Positions 46,218 to 55,565 of a stretch of 64,000 nt of DNA are shown piece by piece (position 1 is the first letter of the stretch; every line of letters begins with the position of its first letter). Location: positions 1,736,001-1,800,000 of the forward strand of contig NZ_CP115396.1 of NCBI RefSeq assembly GCF_027625995.1, read 5' to 3'. The position numbers and the translations under genes were made by a program. Origin of the DNA: Hymenobacter yonginensis (GTDB lineage Bacteria; Bacteroidota; Bacteroidia; Cytophagales; Hymenobacteraceae). Below the pieces are notes generated by a model, which made no database searches, was not told the DNA's origin, and worked only from the letters and a program-made list of their open reading frames with translations.

Positions 46218-47687
46218 ATGGCCAACCCCACCGGTTTCAAACAATACGCCCGCGAGCTGCCGCCCAAAGCCGCCCCGCAGGAGCGCGTGGCCCACAACCG
46301 CGAGTTCGTGGGCACCTACGCCGAAGACCAGCTCACCCGGCAAGCGGCGCGCTGCATGGATTGCGGCATTCCCTTCTGCCATTCGGGCTGTCCGCTGGGT
46401 AACATCATCCCTGAATTCAACGACGCCGTGCGCGAGGAGAAATGGGAAGATGCCTACCAGATTCTCAGCGCCACCAACAACTTCCCGGAGTTCACCGGCC
46501 GCATCTGCCCCGCGCCCTGTGAGGCGGCCTGCGTCCTGAGCATCCACAGCAGCCCGGTGGCCATCGAGGAAATCGAGAAGCACATTATTGAAATTGCCTT
46601 CGCCAAAGGCTACGTGCAGCCGACGGCGCCGGTGCTGAAATCGGGCCGCACGGTAGCCGTGGTGGGCTCCGGTCCGGCGGGGCTGGCGGCAGCGGCGCAG
46701 CTGGCGCGGGCCGGCCACACCGTTACCGTGTTCGAGCGCGACGACCGGCCCGGCGGCCTGCTCCGCTACGGCATCCCCGATTTCAAGCTTGATAAGTGGG
46801 TCATTGACCGCCGCATCAAGCTGCTGGAGGACGACGGCATCACCTTCCGCTGCGGCGTCGAAATCGGGCGCGACATTTCGGGGGCCGAGCTCACCGCCGG
46901 CTTCGATGCCGTGGTGCTGGCCGGCGGGGCCAGCGTGCCGCGCGACCTCGCCATTCCTGGCCGCGAGCTGCCGGGCATCCACTTCGCCATGGACTACCTC
47001 ACCCAGCACAACCGCCGGGTGAGCGAGCTGGGCATCGAAGACGCTGAAATCTGGGTGGAAGGCCAAGACGTGGTGGTGATTGGCAGCGGCGACACCGGGT
47101 CCGACTGCGTGGGCACAGCCAACCGCCAGCGGGCCCGCTCGGTCACGCAGTTTGCCCTGATGCACCAGCCTGGCACCGAGCGCCCCGCCCACACGCCTTG
47201 GCCGCTGGAGCCGCACATTTTCCGCAGCAGCACCTCGCACGAGGAAGGTTGCCAGCGCTACTGGGGCATCAATACCAAAGCTTTCCTGGCCGACGAGGCC
47301 GGCCAGCTCCGCGCCCTGCGCGTGAGCGACGTGACCTGGGAAACCGACGTGCTGGGCCGCCGCCTGCGCTTCGAGGAAGTGCCCGACTCCGACCGCGAAA
47401 TCCCCTGCCAGCGGGTGATGCTGGCCCTGGGCTTCAGCGGCCCCCGCGTGTCGGGCCTGGTGGCGGAACTGGAACTGGCCCTAGACGAGTACGGAAACGT
47501 GCGCGCCGACGAGCGCGCCTACCGCACCTCCCGCCCCAATGTGTTCGTGGCCGGCGACATGCGCCGCGGGCAGTCGCTGGTGGTCTGGGCCATCTCGGAA
47601 GGCCGCGAGGCGGCGCGGGAAGTGGATGTGTTCCTGACGGGCAAAACGGCCCTGCCGAGCAAGAATGCGGTGGCGATGTTCAACTAG
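46218..47687 (+). CDS. gltD: Glutamate synthase small subunit
   Basis: 489 residues. It passes electrons from NAD(P)H through FAD and two 4Fe-4S clusters to GltB. The N-terminal cysteine motifs are present (CMDCGIPFCHSGCPLGN at 46-62; CPAPCEAACVLS), then the FAD motif VAVVGSGPAGLAAAAQLARA, the NADPH motif VVVIGSGDTGSDCVGTANRQ and the C-terminal VFVAGDMRRGQSLVVWAISE. ATG 46218 is at the edge of the hairpin element, which therefore makes up nearly all of the gltB-gltD spacer. Confidence 0.97.
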   Translation: MANPTGFKQYARELPPKAAPQERVAHNREFVGTYAEDQLTRQAARCMDCGIPFCHSGCPLGNIIPEFNDAVREEKWEDAYQILSATNNFPEFTGRICPAPCEAACVLSIHSSPVAIEEIEKHIIEIAFAKGYVQPTAPVLKSGRTVAVVGSGPAGLAAAAQLARAGHTVTVFERDDRPGGLLRYGIPDFKLDKWVIDRRIKLLEDDGITFRCGVEIGRDISGAELTAGFDAVVLAGGASVPRDLAIPGRELPGIHFAMDYLTQHNRRVSELGIEDAEIWVEGQDVVVIGSGDTGSDCVGTANRQRARSVTQFALMHQPGTERPAHTPWPLEPHIFRSSTSHEEGCQRYWGINTKAFLADEAGQLRALRVSDVTWETDVLGRRLRFEEVPDSDREIPCQRVMLALGFSGPRVSGLVAELELALDEYGNVRADERAYRTSRPNVFVAGDMRRGQSLVVWAISEGREAAREVDVFLTGKTALPSKNAVAMFN

Positions 47688-47787
47688 ACGACCGCCCTAC
47701 TCGACTCTGCCTGATATACTTATCGGATTACGGCTTTCCTCCTGGCTCTGAGAGCAAGCGCGAAGTGGTACGTCGCGGCAACCGCAT

Positions 47788-47820
47788 AAAAAAAGCCGGC
47801 CCCCATCAGGAGCCGGCTTT
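47788..47820 (-). terminator. Terminator for the TlpA-like operon (minus strand)
   Basis: AAAGCCGGC and GCCGGCTTT pair around a short loop. On the minus strand the stem is followed by a T-run, 22 bp after the gene ending at 47842. Confidence 0.85.
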
Positions 47821-47841
47821 GCTGCTTCTACTACGTGGCTG

Positions 47842-48975
47842 CTACTTCAGCACCGAGGCCAGCTTGGCTTCCAGGGCTTCGCCGCGCAGGTTTTTGCCGA
47901 TGATGCGGCCCTGCGGGTCGAGCAGCACCGAGGCCGGGATGGACTTAATGCTGTAGGTCTGGCCGGCGGCCGACTCCCAGCCTTTCAGGTCCGAGACGTG
48001 CTTCCAAGTGAGGCCGTCGGCTTCGATGGCCTTCAACCACTTGCCGCGGTCCTGGTCGAAGCTCACGCCGTAGATTTCGAAGCCTTTGCCTTTGTACTTG
48101 TTGTAGGCGCGCACCACGTTGGGGTTTTCGCGGCGGCAGGGGCCGCACCAGCTGGCCCAGAAGTCAATCAGCACGTACTTGCCGCGCAGGCTGCTCAGCG
48201 GCAGCGGCTTGCCATCGGGCGCCAGCAGGCTGATTTCGGGGGCGGCGGCGCCTACGGCCGTGCTGCGCATAGGTTCGATTTTGGCCACCAGCGCCTTGGT
48301 ATAGCGCGAGTCGGGCAGCGTGGTTTTGAATTGCGTGGTCATGGAATCCACGAAGCCGAACTGCTCCTCTGGGTTGATCAGGTTGGCCACCACGAAGGCC
48401 GACACCACCGACTTGGGGTTCTGCTGCACCAGCGCCTTGATGCCCTTGGTGCTACGGGCCTGCGCATCGTAGAACTTCTTCTCGATGGCCTGCATGGAAT
48501 CGGTGCGATTGGCGGCGGCGTTCTGGTTGTAGCGCGCCTCCAGCTGGCTCATCTGGCCCTTCGACTGCTGCATGGTGCGGTTGAGCTGCTGCAGCAGCTC
48601 CGAGTCTTTGGAGCCCTTCACGGTGTAGGTTTCAGCCAGCTTCTGGGCGTCACCGGACAGCTCTATGCTGCTGCCGTTGCTCAGGGCCAGCAGCACCTGG
48701 CTCTGGTCGGTGGTTTTCACCTGGTAGAGGCCGGGCTCGGGCACGGTGCCCGTGAACCGGAAGTTGCCCTTGTCGTCGAGGGTGGCCGTGTCGCGCGAGA
48801 TGAACTGGGTGTCGCCCAGCTCGGCCAGGTAGAGCTTGGTGCCGGCCGGGGCGTTGGTGAGCTGGCCGCTCAGCTGGTAGCCGACGCCCTCGGTGGTGCC
48901 GGCGGTGGGCGGCGTGTTTTTGGTGCAGGCATTAGCCATGCCCAGCACAGCGCCAACAATCAGCAGACTCTTCAT
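47842..48975 (-). CDS. TlpA-like thiol-disulfide protein with DUF4369 N-terminal domain (1)
   Basis: About 377 residues, exported. The N-terminal hydrophobic segment MKSLLIVGAVLGMANACTKN ends in a possible lipoprotein cysteine. A DUF4369-type beta domain (GYQLSGQLTNAPAGTKLYLA) and a helical linker precede the thioredoxin-like domain (about 245-377) with WASWCGPCRREN as redox centre and IPASVLLDPQGRIIG with the cis-proline region. It probably reduces or isomerises disulfides of envelope proteins or cytochrome apoproteins. ATG 48975 or 48984 are both possible; the long upstream extension is not signal-like. A paralogue lies directly upstream. Confidence 0.9.
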   Translation of the reverse strand: MKSLLIVGAVLGMANACTKNTPPTAGTTEGVGYQLSGQLTNAPAGTKLYLAELGDTQFISRDTATLDDKGNFRFTGTVPEPGLYQVKTTDQSQVLLALSNGSSIELSGDAQKLAETYTVKGSKDSELLQQLNRTMQQSKGQMSQLEARYNQNAAANRTDSMQAIEKKFYDAQARSTKGIKALVQQNPKSVVSAFVVANLINPEEQFGFVDSMTTQFKTTLPDSRYTKALVAKIEPMRSTAVGAAAPEISLLAPDGKPLPLSSLRGKYVLIDFWASWCGPCRRENPNVVRAYNKYKGKGFEIYGVSFDQDRGKWLKAIEADGLTWKHVSDLKGWESAAGQTYSIKSIPASVLLDPQGRIIGKNLRGEALEAKLASVLK

Positions 48976-49104
48976 TTTCAACATATTCAGAAGAAAAACC
49001 GGCCGGGTGCCGGCAGTTAGGTAGGCAAAGGACAGCCAAAGCCGCCGCAAGTTGCCACTTTCAGCCGGATTTGGGAAAAGGTCGGCTGGTTGAGGCCCAC
49101 AACA

Positions 49105-49160
49105 GCGGCCAGGGTTTCCGGGTTTCCTGAAGCTCTGGGAAACCCGGAAACCCCGGCCGC
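49105..49160. repeat. 56-base palindrome between the TlpA-like paralogues
   Basis: The arm at 49105-49127 (GCGGCCAGGGTTTCCGGGTT...) and its inverse at 49138-49160 match at 22 of 23 positions around a ten-base loop. Each arm contains GGGTTTCC twice. It sits after the stop of the upstream paralogue and could be its terminator, although no T-run follows. Confidence 0.8.
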
Positions 49161-49210
49161 TTAACTGCACACTTATCTGGCGCACCGCTGCCCGGGCGGT
49201 GCTGGGGCAC

Positions 49211-50338
49211 CTAGGGCAGCAGCTCCGCCAGCTTTTTGGTCAGGTCTTCGCCGCGCAGGTCTTTGGCAATAATGCGCCCCTGCGGATCAAGCAAAAACGA
49301 CGAAGGAAACTTGTAGATGTTATACACGGTGCTGGCCACGCTGGTGTCGGAGGGCTCGTCGCGCACCTGCGGCCACGGCAGGCCATCTTTCTGAATGGCA
49401 GCCAGCCAGGCGTCTTTCTTACTGTCGGCCGACACGCCGTAGATTTCAAATCCTTTGCTTTTGAACCGCTGGTACGTGCGAACCAGTTCGGGATTTTCCT
49501 GCCGGCAGGGGCTGCACCAGCTGGCCCAGAAGTCAACCAAAACGTACTTGCCGCGCAGGCTGCTCAGGGCCAAAGGCGGGCCCTCGGGTGTGGGCAGCTG
49601 CATAGCCGGCGCCAGCTGGCCAAGGGCCGTGCGCTGGCGCATGCGTTGGTAGCGCAGCAGCTGCTGCGTGTGCGGCGAGGCCGGCCACTGCCGCTCGTAG
49701 CGGGTGGTAGCCGAATCCAGAAACGCTACTTCGGCCGGCTCCTCGGTGCCGCTGAGCAACGTCGCGGCCACGTAGGGCGCCACATACGACGCCTGCCCAG
49801 CCACGCGCCGGGCGGCCGCCCGGAACGCCGCGAAAGTGGCATCCCACTCCTGCCCGATGCGGCGTAGCGCGGCCGTGTCGGTGGTGGTGGAGCGCCGCTG
49901 GGCCAGGGTGTCGATGTGGGACATCAGCCGGAACTGCTCCTGATTCATGCGGGCCAGCATGGTGGCTTCCGTGGTGCCCGTGATGTCGCCGGTGCGCCGG
50001 AGCTGGGTGGCGTCGGCGCGCAGCTGCAGGCGGCTGCCGGGCGCCAGCGCCACGTCAGTCGTCCAGCGCTGGCCGTCTACCCGCAGGCTATGTACTCCCG
50101 GACTCGCCACCGTGCCTCGCAGCTGGAAACGGCCTTTCGCATCCGTTCGGGCCGAGTCTATCGGCAAGGCTTGCCCGGTTTGGTCGTCGATGAGAAGCAC
50201 CCGCGTACCAGCCGGGGCGTTGGTGAGCTGGCCACGCACCTGATAATTGGGAGCCGGGCGGCGGGGCGCCTGCGCAACGGCTTCAGTAGACGCTGCCACC
50301 AGGGAGGCCAGCGCTATCAATGGGATAAAATACTGCAT
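49211..50338 (-). CDS. TlpA-like thiol-disulfide protein with DUF4369 N-terminal domain (2)
   Basis: 375 residues with a signal peptide (MQYFIPLIALASLVAASTEA, cleaved after VAQ). Domain order matches its downstream neighbour: DUF4369 domain (YQVRGQLTNAPAGTRVLLID), helical linker, and a thioredoxin-like domain with WASWCSPCRQEN and KFPSSFLLDPQGRIIAKDLR. The CSPC active site differs from CGPC in the neighbour, so the two could differ in redox potential. It clearly arose by tandem duplication. Periplasmic and soluble, whereas the other copy may be lipidated. Confidence 0.9.
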   Translation of the reverse strand: MQYFIPLIALASLVAASTEAVAQAPRRPAPNYQVRGQLTNAPAGTRVLLIDDQTGQALPIDSARTDAKGRFQLRGTVASPGVHSLRVDGQRWTTDVALAPGSRLQLRADATQLRRTGDITGTTEATMLARMNQEQFRLMSHIDTLAQRRSTTTDTAALRRIGQEWDATFAAFRAAARRVAGQASYVAPYVAATLLSGTEEPAEVAFLDSATTRYERQWPASPHTQQLLRYQRMRQRTALGQLAPAMQLPTPEGPPLALSSLRGKYVLVDFWASWCSPCRQENPELVRTYQRFKSKGFEIYGVSADSKKDAWLAAIQKDGLPWPQVRDEPSDTSVASTVYNIYKFPSSFLLDPQGRIIAKDLRGEDLTKKLAELLP

Positions 50339-50361
50339 CTGGGATAAGAATCAAACCAAGT

Positions 50362-50403
50362 AAAAAAACACCCCCTATCAACTGAGTTAATTGATAGGGG
50401 GTG
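50362..50403 (-). terminator. Terminator after gatB (minus strand)
   Basis: CACCCCCTATCAA pairs with TTGATAGGGGGTG around a short loop. On the minus strand the stem is followed by a run of T. Confidence 0.88.
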
Positions 50404-50432
50404 CGTTGCATGTGCACCGGATTTAGCCCGGC

Positions 50433-51890
50433 TTAGGCGTCGAGCTTCTGGCGCAACAGCTGGTTGGCCATTTTTGGGTCGGCTTTGCCGCCGGTGAGCT
50501 TCATCAGCTCGCCCATAAACATACCCGTGAGGCTCTTTTTGCCGGCGCGGTACTCGGCCACCTTGGCCGGGTTAGCGTCGAGCACCTGCTGAATCATGGC
50601 TTCCAGCGCGCCGGAATCCGACTGCTGGAGCAGGCCCTGCGCCTCGGCGGCGGCGGCGGCGGTGTGCGTGGGGTTGTCGAGCAGGAACGGGAACAGCTGC
50701 TTGCTGGCTACCGAGTGGCCCACCTTGTTGTCGTCGATGAGCTGGATGATGTCGGCCAGGTGCTGCGGGCTGAGCGGGAACTGGTCGAGGGTGAGGGCGC
50801 GCTCGTTGAGGTAGGCTTTCACCGGGCCGGTTACCCAGTTGGCGGCGGCTTTGGCGTTGGGCGTCAGGCGGGTCAGGGCATCAAAGTAGAGCGCCACTTC
50901 CTTTTCGGCCGTGAGCACCGTGGCGTCGTAATCCGAGAGGCCCAGCTCGCCGGTGAAGCGGGCGTAGAGCTGCGCCGGCAGGGCCGGCAGCTCGCTCTGC
51001 ACGCGGTGCAGCCACTCGTCGGAAATGATAACCGGCGGCAGGTCGGGCTCCGGGAAGTACCGGTAATCGTTCATGGTTTCCTTGCTGCGCTGGCCGTTGG
51101 TGGTGCCAGTGGCCGCGTCGAAGCCGCGGGTTTCGGAGTCGATGATTTCGCCGGCTTCCACCAGCGCAATCTGCCGCTCAATCTCGTACTCGATGGCCCG
51201 CTGCACGTTGCGGAAGGAGTTCATGTTCTTCACCTCCACCTTCACGCCAAACTGGGTGGCGTCTTTGCGCATCACCGAAATGTTGGCGTCGCAGCGCAAA
51301 GAGCCCTCTTCCATGTTGCCGTCGCAGATGCCGAGGTACTCCACCAGCTTCTTGATTTCGGCCAGGTAGGCGTAGGCTTCCTCGGCGGTCCGGATGTCGG
51401 GCTCACTCACGATTTCGATGAGCGGCACGCCGGCGCGGTTCAGATCCACGAGGGTTTCCACCTCGCCGGCCAGGTGCATGCTCTTGCCCGCGTCCTCCTC
51501 CATGTGGATGCGGGTGATGCCGATTTTCTTCACCGAGCCATCGGCCAGGCGGATATCCACGTGGCCTTCGGTGCAGATCGGGGTTTTGTCCTGCGTAATC
51601 TGGTAGCCCTTGGGAAGGTCGGGGTAGAAGTAGTTTTTGCGCGCAAACAGGTTGTCGCGGCGGATGTGGCAGTTGGTGGCCAGGCCCATTTTCATGGCAA
51701 ACTCCACGGCCGAGTAGTTCACGCGCGGCAGCGTGCCGGGGTGGCCCAGCGTAATGACGCTCAGGTTGTTATTGGGCAAAGCGCCGTACTCGTTTTCGTC
51801 GGAAGAGTACATCTTGCTGCGCGTGAGCAGCTGGGCGTGTACTTCGAGGCCGATGACGGGCTGGTATTTGGATTTGATGCTGTCGTCCAT
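50433..51890 (-). CDS. gatB: Aspartyl/glutamyl-tRNA amidotransferase subunit B
   Basis: 485 residues. With GatA and GatC it amidates misacylated Glu-tRNA(Gln) or Asp-tRNA(Asn). The start is ATG 51890 (MDDSIKSKYQPVIGLEVHAQ); the longer frame upstream is not conserved. Family blocks: EVHAQLLTRSKMYSS, LGHPGTLPRVNY, RKNYFYPDLPKGYQITQ, IHMEEDAGKSMH, DLNRAGVPLIEIVSEPD, GSLRCDANISVM and MNSFRNVQRAIEYEIERQ. The C-terminal YqeY-like tail (AEYRAGKKSLTGMFMGELMK) is complete. gatA and gatC are not adjacent. Confidence 0.97.
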   Translation of the reverse strand: MDDSIKSKYQPVIGLEVHAQLLTRSKMYSSDENEYGALPNNNLSVITLGHPGTLPRVNYSAVEFAMKMGLATNCHIRRDNLFARKNYFYPDLPKGYQITQDKTPICTEGHVDIRLADGSVKKIGITRIHMEEDAGKSMHLAGEVETLVDLNRAGVPLIEIVSEPDIRTAEEAYAYLAEIKKLVEYLGICDGNMEEGSLRCDANISVMRKDATQFGVKVEVKNMNSFRNVQRAIEYEIERQIALVEAGEIIDSETRGFDAATGTTNGQRSKETMNDYRYFPEPDLPPVIISDEWLHRVQSELPALPAQLYARFTGELGLSDYDATVLTAEKEVALYFDALTRLTPNAKAAANWVTGPVKAYLNERALTLDQFPLSPQHLADIIQLIDDNKVGHSVASKQLFPFLLDNPTHTAAAAAEAQGLLQQSDSGALEAMIQQVLDANPAKVAEYRAGKKSLTGMFMGELMKLTGGKADPKMANQLLRQKLDA

Positions 51891-51950
51891 AAGAGGGAAT
51901 TGGGCGGGTTGGCCGCCGGGGCCGCAAGTTAAAACTATCTGCCCGAGAAA

Positions 51951-51984
51951 AAGCGCCGGCACCGACCAGATGGTCGGTGCCGGC
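51951..51984 (-). terminator. Terminator after the small membrane protein (minus strand)
   Basis: GCCGGCACCGACC pairs with GGTCGGTGCCGGC; on the minus strand the stem is followed by GCTTTTTC. Confidence 0.85.
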
Positions 51985-52003
51985 GGTAATATCCCGGACG
52001 GGG

Positions 52004-52255
52004 CTATTCGGTCTTCCCTACCGGAGCTTTCGTCCACTGCCGGCCGTGGTGCCACAGCCAGTACAGCAGCCCGAAATGGAGAAACCAGTAAAACAAATGG
52101 CCCATTGCCCGGCCTGCGCCAGCCGCATCCAGGCGGCCGCTGAAGATGAACAACACCCCACCTATGGCTTGCAGCAGCGCCTGAACCTGGCCAACTGCCG
52201 CCAGCGCCAATACCACTGCCAGTCCTATCAATACATATCCCAGCACTCGCTTCAT
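52004..52255 (-). CDS. Small two-helix membrane protein of unknown function
   Basis: 83 residues with two predicted membrane helices: VLGYVLIGLAVVLALAAVGQ (near the N-terminus) and MGHLFYWFLHFGLLYWLWHH (about 50-70), the second rich in Trp and His. It begins 12 bp after the stop of the secreted helical protein gene, so the two are probably one transcript ended by the strong hairpin downstream. No family recognised. Confidence 0.68.
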   Translation of the reverse strand: MKRVLGYVLIGLAVVLALAAVGQVQALLQAIGGVLFIFSGRLDAAGAGRAMGHLFYWFLHFGLLYWLWHHGRQWTKAPVGKTE

Positions 52256-52267
52256 ACGTCGGCAGGC

Positions 52268-53233
52268 TTAGTCGTTGAAGACCGGGATGTAAGCGGCCTG
52301 GAAGTTGTTGGCGGCGCGGTTGTAGGCATCCATCAACTTGCTGTTCTGGGCGTTGTAGGCCTTGATGTAGCCGTTGAAGGTGTCCACGTCCACTTTGGTG
52401 AGCTTGTCCTTGTTTTCGATCAGCTCGGTCATCTTCTTGAACTGGTTGGCGCTCCAGATCAGGTAGAACTTGGCGTAGTCGCGGGTGGCGTCGCGGTACT
52501 GGGTGTCTTTGCCGCGGAAGGCAGGCACGGCGTTGAGCTCGGCCAGGGCTTTGTCGGTTTCGGCGGCCAGCAGCACGCGGGCAGCCTCGAAGTCGGCGGC
52601 GTTCTGGGCGTTGAGGCCGTCGGTGAGCTTGGCATTGGCCTTTTCCACCCGGAAGAACGCCAGAAACACCTTGTGCTGGTAGGTGTTCACCTCCGACACC
52701 TGCCGGATGACGGCGCTCATCTTGCGGGCCTCGGCGTCTTCGCTCATGGTCATCTTGTAGCGGGCAGCAAAGCGCTTCTGCGCGGCTTCCATACTGTCGC
52801 CGGCCACTTCCAGCTTCTGCTCGGCGGCTTCCACGGCGTCGAAGTAGCGCTGCATGGCTTCCAGGCTCTGCGTGCGGCTGGCGGCCAGCGAGTTTACCTG
52901 CTTGTAGTCGGCGGCATACACGTCCAGCATCTGCTGAAACGCGGCTTTGGCCCGGTCGCGGAACTCAGTGTTGCCCTCGTAGCCGGGCATGTGCGAGATT
53001 TTAGCCAGCGAGGCCTTATTCTGGGCTACCACGTCCTGGCGGCGGGCCTCAATCTTGCGCTCGTTTTCGCTGTGGGCCGCCTTGCTGATGTAGCGCAGGT
53101 TTTTCTTCTGCATGATCAGCTGCTCGGCCACAATGGCGTTGTTGTAGGCGCCCGGGTCGGTGAAGGCCTGCCCCAAAGCGGTGGTGGAAACGGCCGCCAA
53201 CAGGATGGCCGCAGCGAGAGTAGAAATGCGCAT
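52268..53233 (-). CDS. Secreted helical protein of unknown function
   Basis: 321 residues with a signal peptide (MRISTLAAAILLAAVSTTAL, cleaved near GQA). The mature protein is almost entirely alpha-helical and charged (YISKAAHSENERKIEARRQD; YFDAVEAAEQKLEVAGDSME; TYQHKVFLAFFRVEKANAKL). This suggests a helical bundle in the periplasm or on the surface. A stand-alone family of similar Bacteroidota and Leptospira surface proteins comes to mind, but I cannot confirm membership. It precedes the small membrane protein by 12 bp. Confidence 0.75.
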   Translation of the reverse strand: MRISTLAAAILLAAVSTTALGQAFTDPGAYNNAIVAEQLIMQKKNLRYISKAAHSENERKIEARRQDVVAQNKASLAKISHMPGYEGNTEFRDRAKAAFQQMLDVYAADYKQVNSLAASRTQSLEAMQRYFDAVEAAEQKLEVAGDSMEAAQKRFAARYKMTMSEDAEARKMSAVIRQVSEVNTYQHKVFLAFFRVEKANAKLTDGLNAQNAADFEAARVLLAAETDKALAELNAVPAFRGKDTQYRDATRDYAKFYLIWSANQFKKMTELIENKDKLTKVDVDTFNGYIKAYNAQNSKLMDAYNRAANNFQAAYIPVFND

Positions 53234-53292
53234 AGCGTAACAGTGAGGGTGAGAAAACGGAAGAAATCAGCGAAGGGCAAATGGCGACTTTG

Positions 53293-54045
53293 TTACTTAA
53301 GCGCAAAGTTGATGGGCACCGTGTAGCTGACGCGTACTGGTTGGCCATCCTTCCGGCCGGGCTGGAAACTGCGTAGCTGGCGCACTACCCGCATGGCTTC
53401 GGCATCGGTTTCAGGGGACAGCGACTGAATGACGCGGACGTTTTCAATTTCCCCCTTCGCACTCAATACAAAACCAACCTGCACCTTGCCCTGCACTTTG
53501 TTGCGAAGCGCCGTACCTGGGTAGCGCACGTTGTGGGCAATAAAACTGAGCAGCGCGTCCTGCCCGCCCCGGTACACGGGCAGCTGCTCGTACTCGAAAT
53601 AGGCAACCGGCTGCCCATCGGCATCGAAACACTCCCCGGCCGTGCGACGGCCTTCCACAAACTGGTCGCGACGGCGCAGTTTGCCATCGGGATAGTACAC
53701 CAACAGTTCGCCGTGCCGCTTGCCCGCCACGTAATCCTCTCGGGTGTGGGGCTTGCCGTTCTCGTACCAAGTGGTGCAGGTGCCGTGCAGCTGGCGCTTC
53801 TTCAGATCAGCGAAGAAGAGCACTCCCAGGAGGCTGCCGCTGGGGTAAAACTCGCGCACGATGCCGCCCAGACTGTCGCGGCGGATGGTTTCAACACGGT
53901 GATGGGCGTTTTGCGCCGACGGCAGCTTCTCCCCGTCCTCAGAGTAATACTCGACTGTTGTGGCTGGTGCCGGGCCGGCCGGGGCCTGCTGGGCATAGGC
54001 AGCGCTGCTGCCCGTCAGCCACAAGGCAAATAGAATTCGTTTCAC
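53293..54045 (-). CDS. Exported MORN-repeat protein with TonB C-terminal domain (paralogue 2)
   Basis: 250 residues. Signal peptide MKRILFALWLTGSSAAYAQ, then MORN/YwqK-like repeats (GIVREFYPSGSLLGVLFFAD; LHGTCTTWYENGKPHTREDY; RHGELLVYYPDGKLRRRDQF) and a TonB C-terminal domain at about 160-250 (HNVRYPGTALRNKVQGKVQV; VSYTVPINFALK). The architecture equals that of 6957-7700. As there, no membrane anchor or Pro-rich spacer is present. It is separated from the kinase gene upstream by 129 bp. Confidence 0.87.
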   Translation of the reverse strand: MKRILFALWLTGSSAAYAQQAPAGPAPATTVEYYSEDGEKLPSAQNAHHRVETIRRDSLGGIVREFYPSGSLLGVLFFADLKKRQLHGTCTTWYENGKPHTREDYVAGKRHGELLVYYPDGKLRRRDQFVEGRRTAGECFDADGQPVAYFEYEQLPVYRGGQDALLSFIAHNVRYPGTALRNKVQGKVQVGFVLSAKGEIENVRVIQSLSPETDAEAMRVVRQLRSFQPGRKDGQPVRVSYTVPINFALK

Positions 54046-54174
54046 GCGGGCAATACTGGATAATAATAGACACAGCAGGAGTTGCGGCCAACTGGCCCGG
54101 TGTCCCCTGCTCAGCCAAAATTACAGTGTTACCGCCAAACTGCAAACCCGCCCGAAGACGCTGCAACGCCACAC

Positions 54175-55557
54175 TCAACCGGCCGGAAACAGCAGCGTGA
54201 ACGTGCTGCCGCGCCCCAGCTCACTGGCCACGGCCAGCTCAATGCCCAGCAACGCGCAGGCCCGCGCCACGATGGACAGGCCCAGCCCGGTACCGCCGAT
54301 TTCCTTGTGCGCCAGGGCGTCGGAGCGATACAGCGGGTCGAAGATGCGGCCCAGGTCTTCGGGCCGGATGCCGATGCCCTCATCGGAAATGGTGCAGCGC
54401 TGGCGGGCGCCGGCCTCATCCAGCGCTACCGTGATGGTGGAGCCGGCCGGCGAATATTTCACGGCGTTATCCAGCAGGTTGTCCAGAATCAGGTCTACCA
54501 GATAGGGGTCGGAGTGGATGGGCGGCGTGTCGGCGTCCTGCACGTCTACCCGGATGCGGCGGGCTTCCAGGGCAGCGCGGCGGCGGTGCAGCACGTCGTG
54601 CACGCTGCTGAGCACTGGCAGCTCCTGCCGGTGCTCAACCTGCGGGGCACTGTCAAAGCGGGCCAGCAGCAGCAGCTGGTCCACGAGGTGCGTGAGGCGG
54701 TCTATTTCCTGAACGCTGAGCGTGATGTTCTCGACGTACTCGGCGGCGCTGCGGGGCTTGCGCACCAGCACTTCCAGCGTGCCCTTGAGCACGGCCAGCG
54801 GCGTGCGCAGCTCGTGCGAGGCGTCGGCCGTGAACTGCTTTTCGCGGACCACGGCTTTTTCCATGCGCTCCAGCAATTGGTTGATGGCCGAGGCCAGCGT
54901 GTGCAGCTCGTCGGGGCGGGGCGGCAGGGCAATGCGCTCGGCCAGGTTGCTCTGGGTGATGCGGTTGGTGGTAGCCGTAATGGCCGCAATGGGCGAAATA
55001 CTGCGCCCCGCCAGCAGCCGCGCAATGCCAAACAGCACCAGCAGCACCACTGGAAACGAGCCCAGCAGCACCGTTTCCAGACTTTGCAGCACGTGCATCG
55101 CCGACTCCGAGGAAATGGCGGCCAGCAGGTAGCCCACCGGCCGGCCGTTGCGCAGCACCGGCTCCTGCACCTGCCGGATAGCCTCGCCGCGCAGCAGCGC
55201 GTTCAGCGGCACGTGGCCGTCGGCGGCCGGGTCGAACACCAGGCGGGCATTGTTGAGGTTGGGCGAGCGGTCCATGGGGCGGCCCTGCAGGTCGGCCACC
55301 TGAATAAACACCGGATTCACTTGCACCTCACGGTGCTCCCGCTCCTGCCATTCTTCCTTGCGGGCAAACCGAAACCGGCCGTTTTCCACCACCAGCTCCC
55401 TCATGTGCTTGGCCGCCTCGAAGCGCAGGCTGGCATCCAGATCGGCATACACCTGGTTTTTCACCACGCCATACACCATGCCATACACCACCGCCACCAG
55501 CGCCGCCGTAGCCAGTATGTAGTGCAGCGCAATCCGGTTTTTGAAGGTGAAGGGCAT
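54175..55557 (-). CDS. Sensor histidine kinase (CusS/HisKA type)
   Basis: 460 residues. First membrane helix at about 10-32, a periplasmic sensor region (35-158), second helix (160-182), HAMP domain (183-235), then HisKA with the phospho-accepting H248 in FTADASHELRTPLAVLKGTL. The HATPase_c domain shows LVDLILDNLLDNAVKYSP (N box), ISDEGIGIRPEDLGRIFDPL (G1) and GGTGLGLSIVARACALLGIE (G2). It is the probable partner of the response regulator upstream in the same direction, although a 243-base repeat element separates the two genes. Location opposite a heavy-metal efflux operon suggests metal sensing. Confidence 0.93.
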   Translation of the reverse strand: MPFTFKNRIALHYILATAALVAVVYGMVYGVVKNQVYADLDASLRFEAAKHMRELVVENGRFRFARKEEWQEREHREVQVNPVFIQVADLQGRPMDRSPNLNNARLVFDPAADGHVPLNALLRGEAIRQVQEPVLRNGRPVGYLLAAISSESAMHVLQSLETVLLGSFPVVLLVLFGIARLLAGRSISPIAAITATTNRITQSNLAERIALPPRPDELHTLASAINQLLERMEKAVVREKQFTADASHELRTPLAVLKGTLEVLVRKPRSAAEYVENITLSVQEIDRLTHLVDQLLLLARFDSAPQVEHRQELPVLSSVHDVLHRRRAALEARRIRVDVQDADTPPIHSDPYLVDLILDNLLDNAVKYSPAGSTITVALDEAGARQRCTISDEGIGIRPEDLGRIFDPLYRSDALAHKEIGGTGLGLSIVARACALLGIELAVASELGRGSTFTLLFPAG

Positions 55558-55565
55558 TTTTGTTT

